A DNA stretch of 12,260 bases from Trueperaceae bacterium (GTDB taxonomy: Bacteria; Deinococcota; Deinococci; Deinococcales; Trueperaceae). The position numbers and the translations under genes were made by a program. This document shows positions 1-8,813 of the stretch, one piece after another (position 1 is the first letter of the stretch; each line of letters opens with the position of its first letter). The notes under the pieces were generated by a model, which was not told where the DNA came from, did not search any database, and was given only the letters and a program-made list of their open reading frames with translations. The stretch is taken from contig PXAU01000257.1 in assembly GCA_003567075.1 (NCBI GenBank), forward strand, positions 1 through 12,260, in the 5' to 3' direction.

Positions 1-476
1 CTGGCGCGCACGTCGGTGCGCCACGCCACCAGGGCGTAGGAGGCGAGCGACATGATCTCGAGCCCCAGCAGCAAGGTGATGAGGTCGCCGGCGGAGACCA
101 TCACCACCGCCCCGATGGCCGCGAGCAGCAGGAGCGGAAAGTACTCGGGTTGATCGAGCTTGAACCGTTGCAGCGTCCCCTGCCCCACCAGGATCGCCAG
201 CGCGGTCCCGAGCAGGATCACCAGCGTGAAGGCGGTCGCGGGCACGTCGGCCAGGTAGCGCAGCCCGAAGCCGGCCTCGGCACTCCCGTGCCCGGCCTCC
301 ATCAGCAGGTGGAAGGCGAACACAGCGGCGCTGGCAACGCCGACCAGCGCCACCGCGCCGACGCCGCTGCGATCGCTCTGGAACACCGCCAGCAGCAGGC
401 TGAGGAGCGCGAAGCCGAGCAGGATCAGGACCGGCGCCAGGACGCTCCATACGATGAAGCCCTCGGGCACGATCAT
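1..476 (-). CDS. nuoN: NADH-quinone oxidoreductase subunit N, N-terminal 158 residues (cut by window edge)
   Basis: Membrane antiporter-like subunit of the complex I proton-pumping arm. The reading frame stays open from the ATG at 476 to the window edge and gives 158 residues; the family is usually about 430-490, so roughly the last two thirds lie outside. Visible are hydrophobic segments at about residues 10-32, 40-58, 80-98 and 112-127, then LLGLEIMSLASYALVAW (136-152). Glu140 there matches the conserved TM5 glutamate of NuoL/M/N proteins. The start is fixed by an ATGA overlap with the nuoM stop and by a good GGAGGT six bases upstream. It is translationally coupled to nuoM and is the last nuo gene in the usual order. 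The call rests on the TM5 motif plus position; nothing in the visible part looks broken. Confidence 0.93.
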   Translation of the reverse strand, partial: MIVPEGFIVWSVLAPVLILLGFALLSLLLAVFQSDRSGVGAVALVGVASAAVFAFHLLMEAGHGSAEAGFGLRYLADVPATAFTLVILLGTALAILVGQGTLQRFKLDQPEYFPLLLLAAIGAVVMVSAGDLITLLLGLEIMSLASYALVAWRTDVRA

Positions 477-1945
477 CGACGCACCTCCCCGAGCGGCGCG
501 AGCGGCACCGGCGGCACCACCTCGGCTTGCTGCAGGCGCGTGACCGTGACGTTCGCATCGGCCTCGAAGGTCCGCAGCTGCGGCGCGGGCGCCAGCCCCA
601 GCCACAGCGTCCCGGCCAGGATGGGCGCCAGCACGACCACCTCCAGCGGGCGCAGGTCGCTCACGGGGTTCGCCTGCGGCCCTTGGTAGAGGCGCTGGTA
701 CAGGTTGACCCCGTACACGCCCGCGGCGATCACCGCCAGCACGGTCAGCACGCCGGCAGCGGCGCTGGCCTGGAAGGCGCCCAGCAGCGCCAGGAACTCA
801 CCCGGGAAGTTGGCCAGGCCCGGCACGCCGATGCTGGCGAACAGCACCAGCAGCGTCACCGCCGCCAGGGCCGGCGCCGAGGCCGCCAAACCGCCGTAGG
901 AGCCGGCGTCGACGCTCCCGCGGCGCGCGTGCAGCATGCCGACCAGCAGGAACAGGCCGCCGGTGGTGACCATCTGCGCCGCCAGCAGGTACATCGCGCC
1001 GGAGAGCCCCGCCAGGTGGAGCCCGAAGAGGCCGACCGCCACGATGCCCATGTGCGAGAGCGAGGCGTAGGCCAGCAGCCGCCTGAGGTGGTGCTGACGG
1101 GTGGCGATCATGGCCGCGTAGACGGCGCTGAACGCGCCCAACCCCAGCAGCAGCGGCGCCAGCTGGCGCGCCCCCTCGGGGAGGAGCGGCAGGGCCCAGG
1201 CGAAGAACCCGAAGCCGCCCACCTTGTAGAGCGTACCGGCGACGTCGGCCGCGCCGGAGGGGTGGTTCTGCTCGTGGAAGTCGATCAACCAGTGGTGCAG
1301 CGGGAACATCGGCAGCTTGACCGCGAAGGCCAGCGTGAAGCCCGCGAACAGCCAGGTCTGGGTGACCACGTCCAGGCGCCCGGCGGCCGCGAGCAGGTCG
1401 AAGAAGAGGTAGCTCTCGGCGCCGCTGAGGGGCCGGATGGCGGCCACGCTCAGGAGCATCGCGAAGGAGCCGACCACGGCGTAGACGATGTACTTGAGCA
1501 TGGCCTGGCGGCGCTGCTGCCCGCCCCAACCGCCCAGCATCACCAACGAGGGCAGCAGCGTGGCCTCCCAGAAGACGTAGAACAGCACCAGGTCGCGCGC
1601 CAGGAACAGGCCCATGAGGCTGCCCCACATCGCGAACAACGCGGCCAGGAACCGCCCCGGCTGGTGCTCGACGCGAAGCGACGCCCACAGCACGGTGGGC
1701 ACCATCACCAGGCTGGCGACCAGCGCCAGCACGCCACCGGCGTGGCTCGGGTCGAAGGCGATGAAGGCGCCGAAGCCCGGGATCCAGGGGGTCACCAGGG
1801 GCGCAGCGTCGCGCACGAGCGTTGCCAGCACGAAGGTGGCGATGGCACCGGGCAGCGCAACGGCGCGCGCGGTTCGGGCGCTGCGCGTGAACGCCAGCAC
1901 GACCGCCACCACCAGCGGCAGCAGGATCAGCCACACCGACATCAT
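473..1945 (-). CDS. nuoM: NADH-quinone oxidoreductase subunit M (antiporter-like proton channel)
   Basis: Membrane-arm subunit homologous to Mrp Na+/H+ antiporters; it forms one of the proton half-channel pairs. From the ATG at 1945 the protein is 490 residues, near the usual 470-510. Key residues are Glu127 in FYVFWEATLLP (TM5), Lys210 in AFAVKLPMFPLHHWL (TM7), Lys241 in GTLYKVGGFGFF (TM8), His298 in YASLSHMG and Glu383 in ANFPGEFLALLG (TM12). The stretch HPSGAADVAGTLYKVG (228-243) replaces the more common EAPTAGS...LKMGGYG and matches Thermus Nqo13 as I recall it. A further 31 codons are open upstream of 1945, but they lie inside nuoL and read as Arg/Gly-rich out-of-frame sequence, so I reject them. 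The start overlaps the nuoL stop (ATGA). One oddity is that the family D-x-K before LAYxSxSHMG reads H286-L-R288. Confidence 0.97.
   Translation of the reverse strand: MMSVWLILLPLVVAVVLAFTRSARTARAVALPGAIATFVLATLVRDAAPLVTPWIPGFGAFIAFDPSHAGGVLALVASLVMVPTVLWASLRVEHQPGRFLAALFAMWGSLMGLFLARDLVLFYVFWEATLLPSLVMLGGWGGQQRRQAMLKYIVYAVVGSFAMLLSVAAIRPLSGAESYLFFDLLAAAGRLDVVTQTWLFAGFTLAFAVKLPMFPLHHWLIDFHEQNHPSGAADVAGTLYKVGGFGFFAWALPLLPEGARQLAPLLLGLGAFSAVYAAMIATRQHHLRRLLAYASLSHMGIVAVGLFGLHLAGLSGAMYLLAAQMVTTGGLFLLVGMLHARRGSVDAGSYGGLAASAPALAAVTLLVLFASIGVPGLANFPGEFLALLGAFQASAAAGVLTVLAVIAAGVYGVNLYQRLYQGPQANPVSDLRPLEVVVLAPILAGTLWLGLAPAPQLRTFEADANVTVTRLQQAEVVPPVPLAPLGEVRR
483..488 (-). promoter_or_regulatory. Ribosome binding site of nuoN
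   Basis: GGAGGT on the minus strand, six bases before the nuoN ATG at 476 and inside the 3' end of nuoM. It fixes the start and supports translational coupling with nuoM. Confidence 0.75.
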
Positions 1946-3867
1946 GCGCGCACCCCCACCAGGACCACCACGAGGATCAGGATCACCGCGCCGGCCATCA
2001 TCGCCAGCGCGTAGTTGCGGACGTACCCGCTCTGCCACAGCATCACCAGGCGCGCCAACCAGCCGGTGGTGGTGACGCTGGCGGCCAGGCCGCGGTCGAG
2101 CACGTCACGGTCCAGGAGCGCCAGGCCGGACGACACCCCCTCGGCTGGGCCGACGGCGGCCCGCTGGTAGAGCGTGTCGAAGCCCGCGCCGGCGCGCAGG
2201 AAGCCCGCGAACGCCCCCGACCCCACGCGGGTGACGGGCACGCCACGCTGCACCATGTAGACCCACCAGGCCAGCGCCAGACCGACGGCGGCGGCCAACA
2301 CGGCGACGCCGATGAGCAACCACTCGGCCCAGAGCGGCGGGTAGTCGAAGGGCACGGTCGCGGTGGCGGGCAGCAACCACGGCTCGATCCAGTTCGGGAA
2401 GGCGAAGGAAGGCAACCCCACGTACCCGACCAGCACCGAGGCCACCGCCAGCAGCGCGAGCGGCACGGTCATCACGCGCGGCGACTCGTGCACGCGCTCG
2501 CGCGCTTCGGCGCTCAGGCGCGGCTCGCCCTCGAACACCAGCAGGTACCAGCGGCCCATGTAGGCCGCGGTGAGCGTGGCCGAGAACAGCAGCAGCGCGT
2601 ACAGCACGAGCGCGCCGTGATCGGCCAGCAGGGTCGACGAGAAGGTGGCCAGCAGGATCGCGTCCTTGCTGAAGAAGCCCGCCAGCAGCGGCACGCCCGC
2701 GATCGCCAGCGTGCCGATCAGCGCGGTGCCCGCGGTCAGCGGCATGAAGCGTCGCAGGCCGCCCATGCGGCGCACGTCCTGCTCGCCGCCCAGGCCGTGG
2801 ATCACGCTCCCCGAGGCGAGGAACAGCAGGCCCTTGAAGCAGGCGTGCGTCAGCACGTGGAAGATGCCGACCCAGTACGCGCCGACGCCCACCGCGACGA
2901 ACATGAAGCCGAGCTGGCTGATGGTGGAGTAGGCCAGGATCCGCTTGATGTCGGTCTGGGCGAAGGCCACCGCCGCGGCGAGCAGCGCGGTGAGAGCGCC
3001 CACCCAGGCCACCACCGCCGAGGCGTCGGGGCTCTGGGCGAAGAGCGGCGCGCTGCGGGCGATCAGGTACACGCCCGCGGTGACCATGGTGGCGGCGTGG
3101 ATGAGCGCCGAGACCGGGGTGGGGCCGGCCATGGCGTCGGGCAGCCAGACGTGCAGGGGCAGCTGCGCGCTCTTGCCCGCAGCGGCCACCATCAGCAGCA
3201 CGCCGATGGCGGTGAGCGCTGCCGCGCCGAAGGCGAAGCCACCGACGGCCTCGTTCACCTCGGCGATGGTGAGGGTGCCGAAGGTGCGGTAGATCAGGAA
3301 CATCGCCACCAGGAAGCCGGCGTCGCCGATGCGGTTGACGATGAAGGCCTTGCGCGCCGCGTCGGGGTTCTGCTTCTGGCGGTACCAGAAGCCGATCAGC
3401 AGGAACGAGCACACGCCCACGCCCTCCCAACCGACGAACAGCAGCGGGAAGGAGTCGGCCATCACCAGCACCAGCATCGCGGCGATGAACAGGTTGAGCG
3501 CCGCGAAGTAGCGCGCGTAGCCCTCGTCGCCGTGCATGTAGCCGATGGAGTACACGTGGATGGCGGTCCCCACGCCGGTGACGATCAGCATCATGAGCAG
3601 CGACAGCTGATCGAGCTGGAAGCCGACCACCAGGTCGAGCCCGGCCACCGGCATGAAGTCCCACAGCAGCACGTGCACGCCGGCGTCGCGTTCGCCGAAG
3701 GTCAGGAAGGCGACCAGCGACAGCACGAAGGCGGCTGCCACGACGGCGCTGGCGACGATGCCGGGCAGGGGCTCGCGCAGGCGGGCGCCGAAGAGGCCGT
3801 TGACCAGCGCCCCGAAGAGCGCCAGGAAGGGCGCAAGCGCCGCCCAGGAGACCGGATCGCCCGTCAC
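1942..3867 (-). CDS. nuoL: NADH-quinone oxidoreductase subunit L (distal proton channel with long lateral helix)
   Basis: Largest membrane-arm subunit and distal antiporter-like proton channel. With a GTG start at 3867 it has 641 residues, slightly longer than the usual 600-620. Signature sequence: LLFVGWEGVGVCSFLLIGFW with Glu148 (TM5), NRIGDAGF with Asp182, GKSAQLPLHVWLPDAM with Lys232 (TM7), SALIHAATMVTAGVY with His257 (TM8), QTDIKRILAYSTISQLG with Lys308, FHVLTHACFKGLLFL with His337, His341 and Lys345, and LLAGFFSKDAIL with Lys401 (TM12). Residues about 520-610 form the C-terminal region that carries the lateral helix in structures, followed by a last TM at about 621-638. The frame stays open 54 codons further upstream, but that part lies in nuoK and is Arg/Gly-rich. 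The GTG overlaps the nuoK stop (GTGA) and has a perfect GGAGGT six bases before it. Confidence 0.97.
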   Translation of the reverse strand: MTGDPVSWAALAPFLALFGALVNGLFGARLREPLPGIVASAVVAAAFVLSLVAFLTFGERDAGVHVLLWDFMPVAGLDLVVGFQLDQLSLLMMLIVTGVGTAIHVYSIGYMHGDEGYARYFAALNLFIAAMLVLVMADSFPLLFVGWEGVGVCSFLLIGFWYRQKQNPDAARKAFIVNRIGDAGFLVAMFLIYRTFGTLTIAEVNEAVGGFAFGAAALTAIGVLLMVAAAGKSAQLPLHVWLPDAMAGPTPVSALIHAATMVTAGVYLIARSAPLFAQSPDASAVVAWVGALTALLAAAVAFAQTDIKRILAYSTISQLGFMFVAVGVGAYWVGIFHVLTHACFKGLLFLASGSVIHGLGGEQDVRRMGGLRRFMPLTAGTALIGTLAIAGVPLLAGFFSKDAILLATFSSTLLADHGALVLYALLLFSATLTAAYMGRWYLLVFEGEPRLSAEARERVHESPRVMTVPLALLAVASVLVGYVGLPSFAFPNWIEPWLLPATATVPFDYPPLWAEWLLIGVAVLAAAVGLALAWWVYMVQRGVPVTRVGSGAFAGFLRAGAGFDTLYQRAAVGPAEGVSSGLALLDRDVLDRGLAASVTTTGWLARLVMLWQSGYVRNYALAMMAGAVILILVVVLVGVRA

Positions 3868-4184
3868 AGCCGCACCTCCGCGAGGGCGTCGACGTCGGTA
3901 CTGGCGCGGTTCCGGAAGATCGCGACCAGGATGCCGAGGCCGACGGCGACCTCGGCCGCGGCGACCGACAGGATGATGAACACCGCCGTCTGACCGCTGA
4001 TGCCCGCCAGCATGCCCGCCTCGGCCCACTGGTAGGCGTAGGTCACCAGCGCCAGGTTGGCGGAGTTGAGCATGAGCTCGACGCTGAGGAAGATCATGAT
4101 GGCGCTTCGGCGCGTCAGGACCCCCACCGCACCGATGCTGAACATGACGCCCGAGAGCGCGACGTAGGCTTCGGTCGGTACCAC
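3864..4184 (-). CDS. nuoK: NADH-quinone oxidoreductase subunit K
   Basis: Small three-helix membrane subunit that links the NuoH/J heel to the antiporter-like subunits. From a GTG at 4184 it has 106 residues (family about 95-105). Helices lie at about 8-24, 28-48 and 63-89. The two conserved membrane glutamates are visible: Glu36 in IFLSVELMLNSANL and Glu78 in SVAAAEVAVGLGILVAIFR. The end RNRASTDVDALAEVRL resembles the Thermus Nqo11 tail. The start is a judgement. The same frame is open back past 4298, but that part is an out-of-frame reading of the nuoJ repeat tail (Met-Pro-rich) and does not resemble a NuoK N-terminus. The GTG lies one base after the nuoJ TGA, with a weak G-rich stretch (GGGGGGT) about eight bases before it. 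Expression is probably coupled to nuoJ. Confidence 0.94.
   Translation of the reverse strand: MVPTEAYVALSGVMFSIGAVGVLTRRSAIMIFLSVELMLNSANLALVTYAYQWAEAGMLAGISGQTAVFIILSVAAAEVAVGLGILVAIFRNRASTDVDALAEVRL
3874..3879 (-). promoter_or_regulatory. Ribosome binding site that decides the nuoL GTG start
   Basis: GGAGGT on the minus strand, six bases before the GTG at 3867. No ATG stands at the expected N-terminus, and this site together with the GTGA overlap makes GTG the convincing start over the upstream in-frame codon at 4029. Confidence 0.8.
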
Positions 4185-4185
4185 G

Positions 4186-4808
<623 letters not shown>

Positions 4809-4809
<1 letters not shown>

Positions 4810-5336
4810 CAGTAGTCCACGCCCTCGAGTTCCGGACGGCCGGGCGCCTCCAGGGCCACGCGCACCTCGGTCCCTTTCGCGGCCGCCTCGCGTCGCTGCC
4901 ACTTGCTGCCCTTGACCCCCACCAGCATGTCCTCCTTGCCGTACACGAAGTCCTGGTAGCGGAAGTCCGCCAGCTCGAACTCGTGCCCGAGCACCACCGC
5001 GCTCGTCGGGCAGGCTTCCTCGCAGAAGCCGCAGAAGATGCAGCGCAGCATGTTGATCTCGTAGATGGAGGCGTAGCGCTCACCAGCCGAGGTCGGGTTC
5101 TCGGGGTCGTTCTCGGCCGCCTCGACGTAGATGGCGTAGGCGGGGCAGGCCGCAGCGCAGAGGCTGCAGCCGATGCACTTCTCGAGGCCCGTGTCGGGAT
5201 GGCGCAGCAGGTGATGGCGGCCGCGGAAGCGGGCCTTGATCTGCACGGGCTCGTCCGGGTACCGCACGGTCACGGGCTTCTTGAACAGGTGAGAGAGCGT
5301 GACGCCCATCCCCTTGGCGATGTCCAGGACGCTCAT
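4809..5336 (-). CDS. nuoI: NADH-quinone oxidoreductase subunit I (2x[4Fe-4S] ferredoxin-like)
   Basis: Peripheral-arm subunit carrying clusters N6a and N6b, which relay electrons from NuoG toward N2 in NuoB. It has 175 residues, typical for the family (about 150-185). Two classical motifs are present: Cys54-Cys57-Cys60 with Cys64 (CIGCSLCAAACP) and Cys99-Cys102-Cys105 with Cys109 (CIFCGFCEEACP). In 4Fe-4S folds of this type each fourth cysteine serves the other cluster. The amphipathic N-terminus (SVLDIAKGMGVTLSHLFKKP) probably lies against the membrane next to NuoH. The sequence VEAAENDPENPTSAGERYA is very Thermus-like. The ATG at 5336 has a perfect AGGAGG six bases upstream, the strongest site in the window, and follows the only real gap in the operon (33 bp after nuoH). 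The stop overlaps the nuoJ start. Confidence 0.98.
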
Positions 5337-5369
5337 GGTCGGCCTCCTCGATGGTCCTTGGGGCGCGTC
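5337..5369 (-). promoter_or_regulatory. nuoH-nuoI spacer with strong ribosome binding site
   Basis: The only non-coding stretch in the window, 33 bp. It contains AGGAGG (5343-5348), six bases before the nuoI ATG. It is too short for a full promoter, and no terminator-like inverted repeat is seen. nuoI therefore has independent ribosome loading instead of stop-start overlap. Confidence 0.75.
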
Positions 5370-6383
<1,014 letters not shown>

Positions 6384-8813
6384 CTACGCGACCTCGAGCG
6401 CGCGCCGCTCGTGCACGAGGTCGTCGAGCGCCACCGCGGCCGGCCCGGCCGGGGCCTCGGGCGTCGCGGGCACGAGGCTGACGCCCCGCGGCACCGCGTC
6501 ACTCACGCGCACCTCGAGGCGCCGCGGCACGCCATCGACCGGCACCACCACCTCGTCACCGGTGCGGAGACCCCGCGCGGCGGCGTCCTCCGGGTGAAGA
6601 CGCAGGGCCGGCCCGCCGAGCGCGGCCCGCAGGTGCGCATTTCGCCCGAGGTACTCGGGCCGCGCCAGCGAGGGCACGCGCAGCGAGTCACCGACGACCG
6701 TCTCGCGCACGTTGAGGCTCACGATGGCGCGCCGCCGCGGCAGCTCCCGCAGCAGCCCCAGCCGATGCAACTCGGTCGGATCGAAGCCCAGCTCCTTGCG
6801 CAGCACGCGCCTGGCGGAGCGGACGCTGCGACCCTCCAAGCGTTGGCCGAAGGCCTCGCCCAGCGCCTTGACCACGCCGGTCAGGTCGCGCGCCTCACCG
6901 GCGTCCACCGGCGCGGCGCGAACCGGCAGGAAGCGGCCCTCCAGGCTGACCATGGTGCCGTCCTTCTCGTAACCGCTCGTGCCTGGCAGCACCACGTGCG
7001 CCAGGCGAGCGGTCTCGGTCAAGAACAGGTCGTGCACCACCAGCAGCTCGCACGAGCGGAGGCGCTCGGCCACTGCCGGGTCGACCGCCGGGTTCAGGTT
7101 GGAGAGCACGAGCGCCTTGGCGCTGCCGCCGAGCATGCCCTGGTAGTCGTAGCGGGCGTGGCTGGGGAGCACCTGGGTGATCTCCAGGCCCACGCCGTTG
7201 GCCATGGGCGGCACCAGCACCTGCCGGAACCCGACCGCCTTGGCCAGCGAGGCGGCCGCCTCCGTTGCGGCCTCGCTGGCGAGCACGAAGCCGCCGACGA
7301 TCATGATCGGCTTCTGCGCCTCGCGCCAGGCGCGCACAAGCGACTCGGCCTCGGCTCGAGGCATGCCGAGCACCGCTTCGTCGGCCGGCTGGGCGTGCGC
7401 GACGGCGGCCATCGCCTGCAGCCAGGCGGCTTCGCCGGCCACCGGCACCTGCACGGCTGCGCCGGCGTACTTCATCAGGTCGACGCGGTACGGCGCCACC
7501 ACCGCCAGGCGCTCGCTGGCGCGCGGCATGCGCTCCTTGAGCCGCAGGTCGGCGATCGGCACACCGTGCGCAAAGAGCTCGGGTGGGGAGACACCCTTGA
7601 GCGCGTCCTTGATGCGCAGGTCGAGCGCCGGCAGTTCCTCGGTCACGTCGCCGAGCACCAGGAGCGCGTCGGCGGTAGCAACGTCGAGCACGGTGGCGCC
7701 GTGCAGCGGCACCAGCGAGGGACCGTGGCGCGGCGCGTGATCGAGCTGTCCGGTGCCTACGTGCTGGGCCAGGGCACGCGCCGCGACGCCCTCCTCGAGC
7801 GTGGCGTCGGCTCGAATGGCGACGCCGACGTCCTTCCCCGAGAACCCCGCGAGGCGCTCCGCGACGAAGGCGGCGGCCTCCTCCCAGCTGACCTCCTCGA
7901 AGCCCTCGCCCCTGCGCAGCAGCGGCCGCTTCAGCCGCTCGGGATCGTCGGCGTACTCGTGCCCGAAGCGGATCCCGTCGTCGATCCAGCTCTTGTTGAC
8001 CTCGGGGTTGAGGCCGCTCTTGATGCGCTCGATGCGGCCGGTGCGGGCGTCGACCACGATGGCCGAACCCGAGGCGTCGTCCAGGCTGGTGGTGAAGGTG
8101 TGGTCGTACTCCCAGTTGCGGCCGCGGAAGCGGCTGGTGGCGTCGAGCAAGGCCCCGACCGGGCAGATGTCGGTGATGTTGCCGGTGAAGTTGCTGGGCA
8201 GGCCGTCCTCGAGGGTACCGATGTAGGTGTGGCCGCCGCGCTCGATGAAGTCGAGCACCTCGTCGCCGGGGACCTCCTCGAAGTAGCGCACGCAGCGCTT
8301 GCAGTGGATGCAGCGCTCGCGGTCCAGGGTGATGAGGGCGGAGAGCGGGTGGTGCTTCTCCTGGTGGCGCTTGTCGAAGACGAAGCGCGAGCGCCCCGTG
8401 CCGTACTCGTAGGCGCGGTCCTGCAGCTCGCAGGCGCCGCCCTTGTCGCACACCGGGCAGTCGAGCGGGTGGTTGATGAGGGTGAACTCCACCATCGCGT
8501 TCTGGGCGTCCTTGACGTCCTTCGAGAGGGTGTCGATCACCATCCCCTCCATGATCGCGGTGGTGCAGGTGGCCATCATGGCGGGGAAGTAGAAGACCTT
8601 CGGCTCGCCGCTCGACTCGTCGAGGATCCAGCTGCCGTCGCGCTCCTTGCGCGGCGCGCCGATGCGCGCCAGGCACATGCGGCACGCGCCGATGGGCGAC
8701 ATGTACGGCTGCGAGCAGAAGTACGGGACGTCGAACCCGGCGGCGAACACCGCGTCGATGGCGGAGGTGCCGGGGTCCAGCTCGAGGACGGTGCCGTTGA
8801 CGGTGACCTTCAT
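6384..8813 (-). CDS. nuoG: NADH-quinone oxidoreductase subunit G (Fe-S relay), lacking cluster N7 ligands
   Basis: Largest peripheral-arm subunit; it passes electrons from NuoF toward NuoI. It has 809 residues (Thermus Nqo3 783). The N-terminal 2Fe-2S domain has N1b ligands Cys33, Cys44, Cys47 and Cys83. The next domain has N5 ligands His115, Cys119, Cys122 and Cys128 (HPLDCPVCDKGGAC), and N4 ligands Cys168, Cys171, Cys174 and Cys217. From about 240 onward is a degenerate molybdopterin-oxidoreductase fold that serves as scaffold. In that part, the CxxCxxxCx27C motif that binds N7 in Thermus and E. coli is Ser243, Asp246, Ser250 and Asp278, so N7 should be absent. The start is the ATG at 8813, overlapping the nuoF stop (ATGA), with GGAG eight bases upstream; the 105 codons open further upstream lie in nuoF and are rejected. 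The stop is TAG, unlike the TGA of the other complete genes. Confidence 0.97.
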   Translation of the reverse strand: MKVTVNGTVLELDPGTSAIDAVFAAGFDVPYFCSQPYMSPIGACRMCLARIGAPRKERDGSWILDESSGEPKVFYFPAMMATCTTAIMEGMVIDTLSKDVKDAQNAMVEFTLINHPLDCPVCDKGGACELQDRAYEYGTGRSRFVFDKRHQEKHHPLSALITLDRERCIHCKRCVRYFEEVPGDEVLDFIERGGHTYIGTLEDGLPSNFTGNITDICPVGALLDATSRFRGRNWEYDHTFTTSLDDASGSAIVVDARTGRIERIKSGLNPEVNKSWIDDGIRFGHEYADDPERLKRPLLRRGEGFEEVSWEEAAAFVAERLAGFSGKDVGVAIRADATLEEGVAARALAQHVGTGQLDHAPRHGPSLVPLHGATVLDVATADALLVLGDVTEELPALDLRIKDALKGVSPPELFAHGVPIADLRLKERMPRASERLAVVAPYRVDLMKYAGAAVQVPVAGEAAWLQAMAAVAHAQPADEAVLGMPRAEAESLVRAWREAQKPIMIVGGFVLASEAATEAAASLAKAVGFRQVLVPPMANGVGLEITQVLPSHARYDYQGMLGGSAKALVLSNLNPAVDPAVAERLRSCELLVVHDLFLTETARLAHVVLPGTSGYEKDGTMVSLEGRFLPVRAAPVDAGEARDLTGVVKALGEAFGQRLEGRSVRSARRVLRKELGFDPTELHRLGLLRELPRRRAIVSLNVRETVVGDSLRVPSLARPEYLGRNAHLRAALGGPALRLHPEDAAARGLRTGDEVVVPVDGVPRRLEVRVSDAVPRGVSLVPATPEAPAGPAAVALDDLVHERRALEVA

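Noticed and set aside
527..2014. Long plus-strand open frame opposite nuoM, and similar ones at 2488-3993 and 8864-10285
   Set aside because: Same codon-bias shadow effect; products are Gln/His/Asp/Arg-rich and the sense strand encodes conserved NuoM, NuoL and NuoF.
2105..3664. Minus-strand frame of 519 codons inside nuoL, and similar ones inside nuoM, nuoG, nuoH and nuoF
   Set aside because: Arg/Ala/Gly/Pro-rich out-of-frame readings of verified genes, with no hydrophobic or motif structure.
5337..5369. Internal promoter or terminator between nuoH and nuoI
   Set aside because: It is only 33 bp, with no -10/-35-like or stem plus T-run structure; the ribosome binding site explains it.
7980..8087. 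Loss of N7 cysteines as a frameshift or sequencing error
   Set aside because: The frame is unbroken, spacing is exact and flanking motifs on both sides are intact, so substitutions are the simpler explanation.
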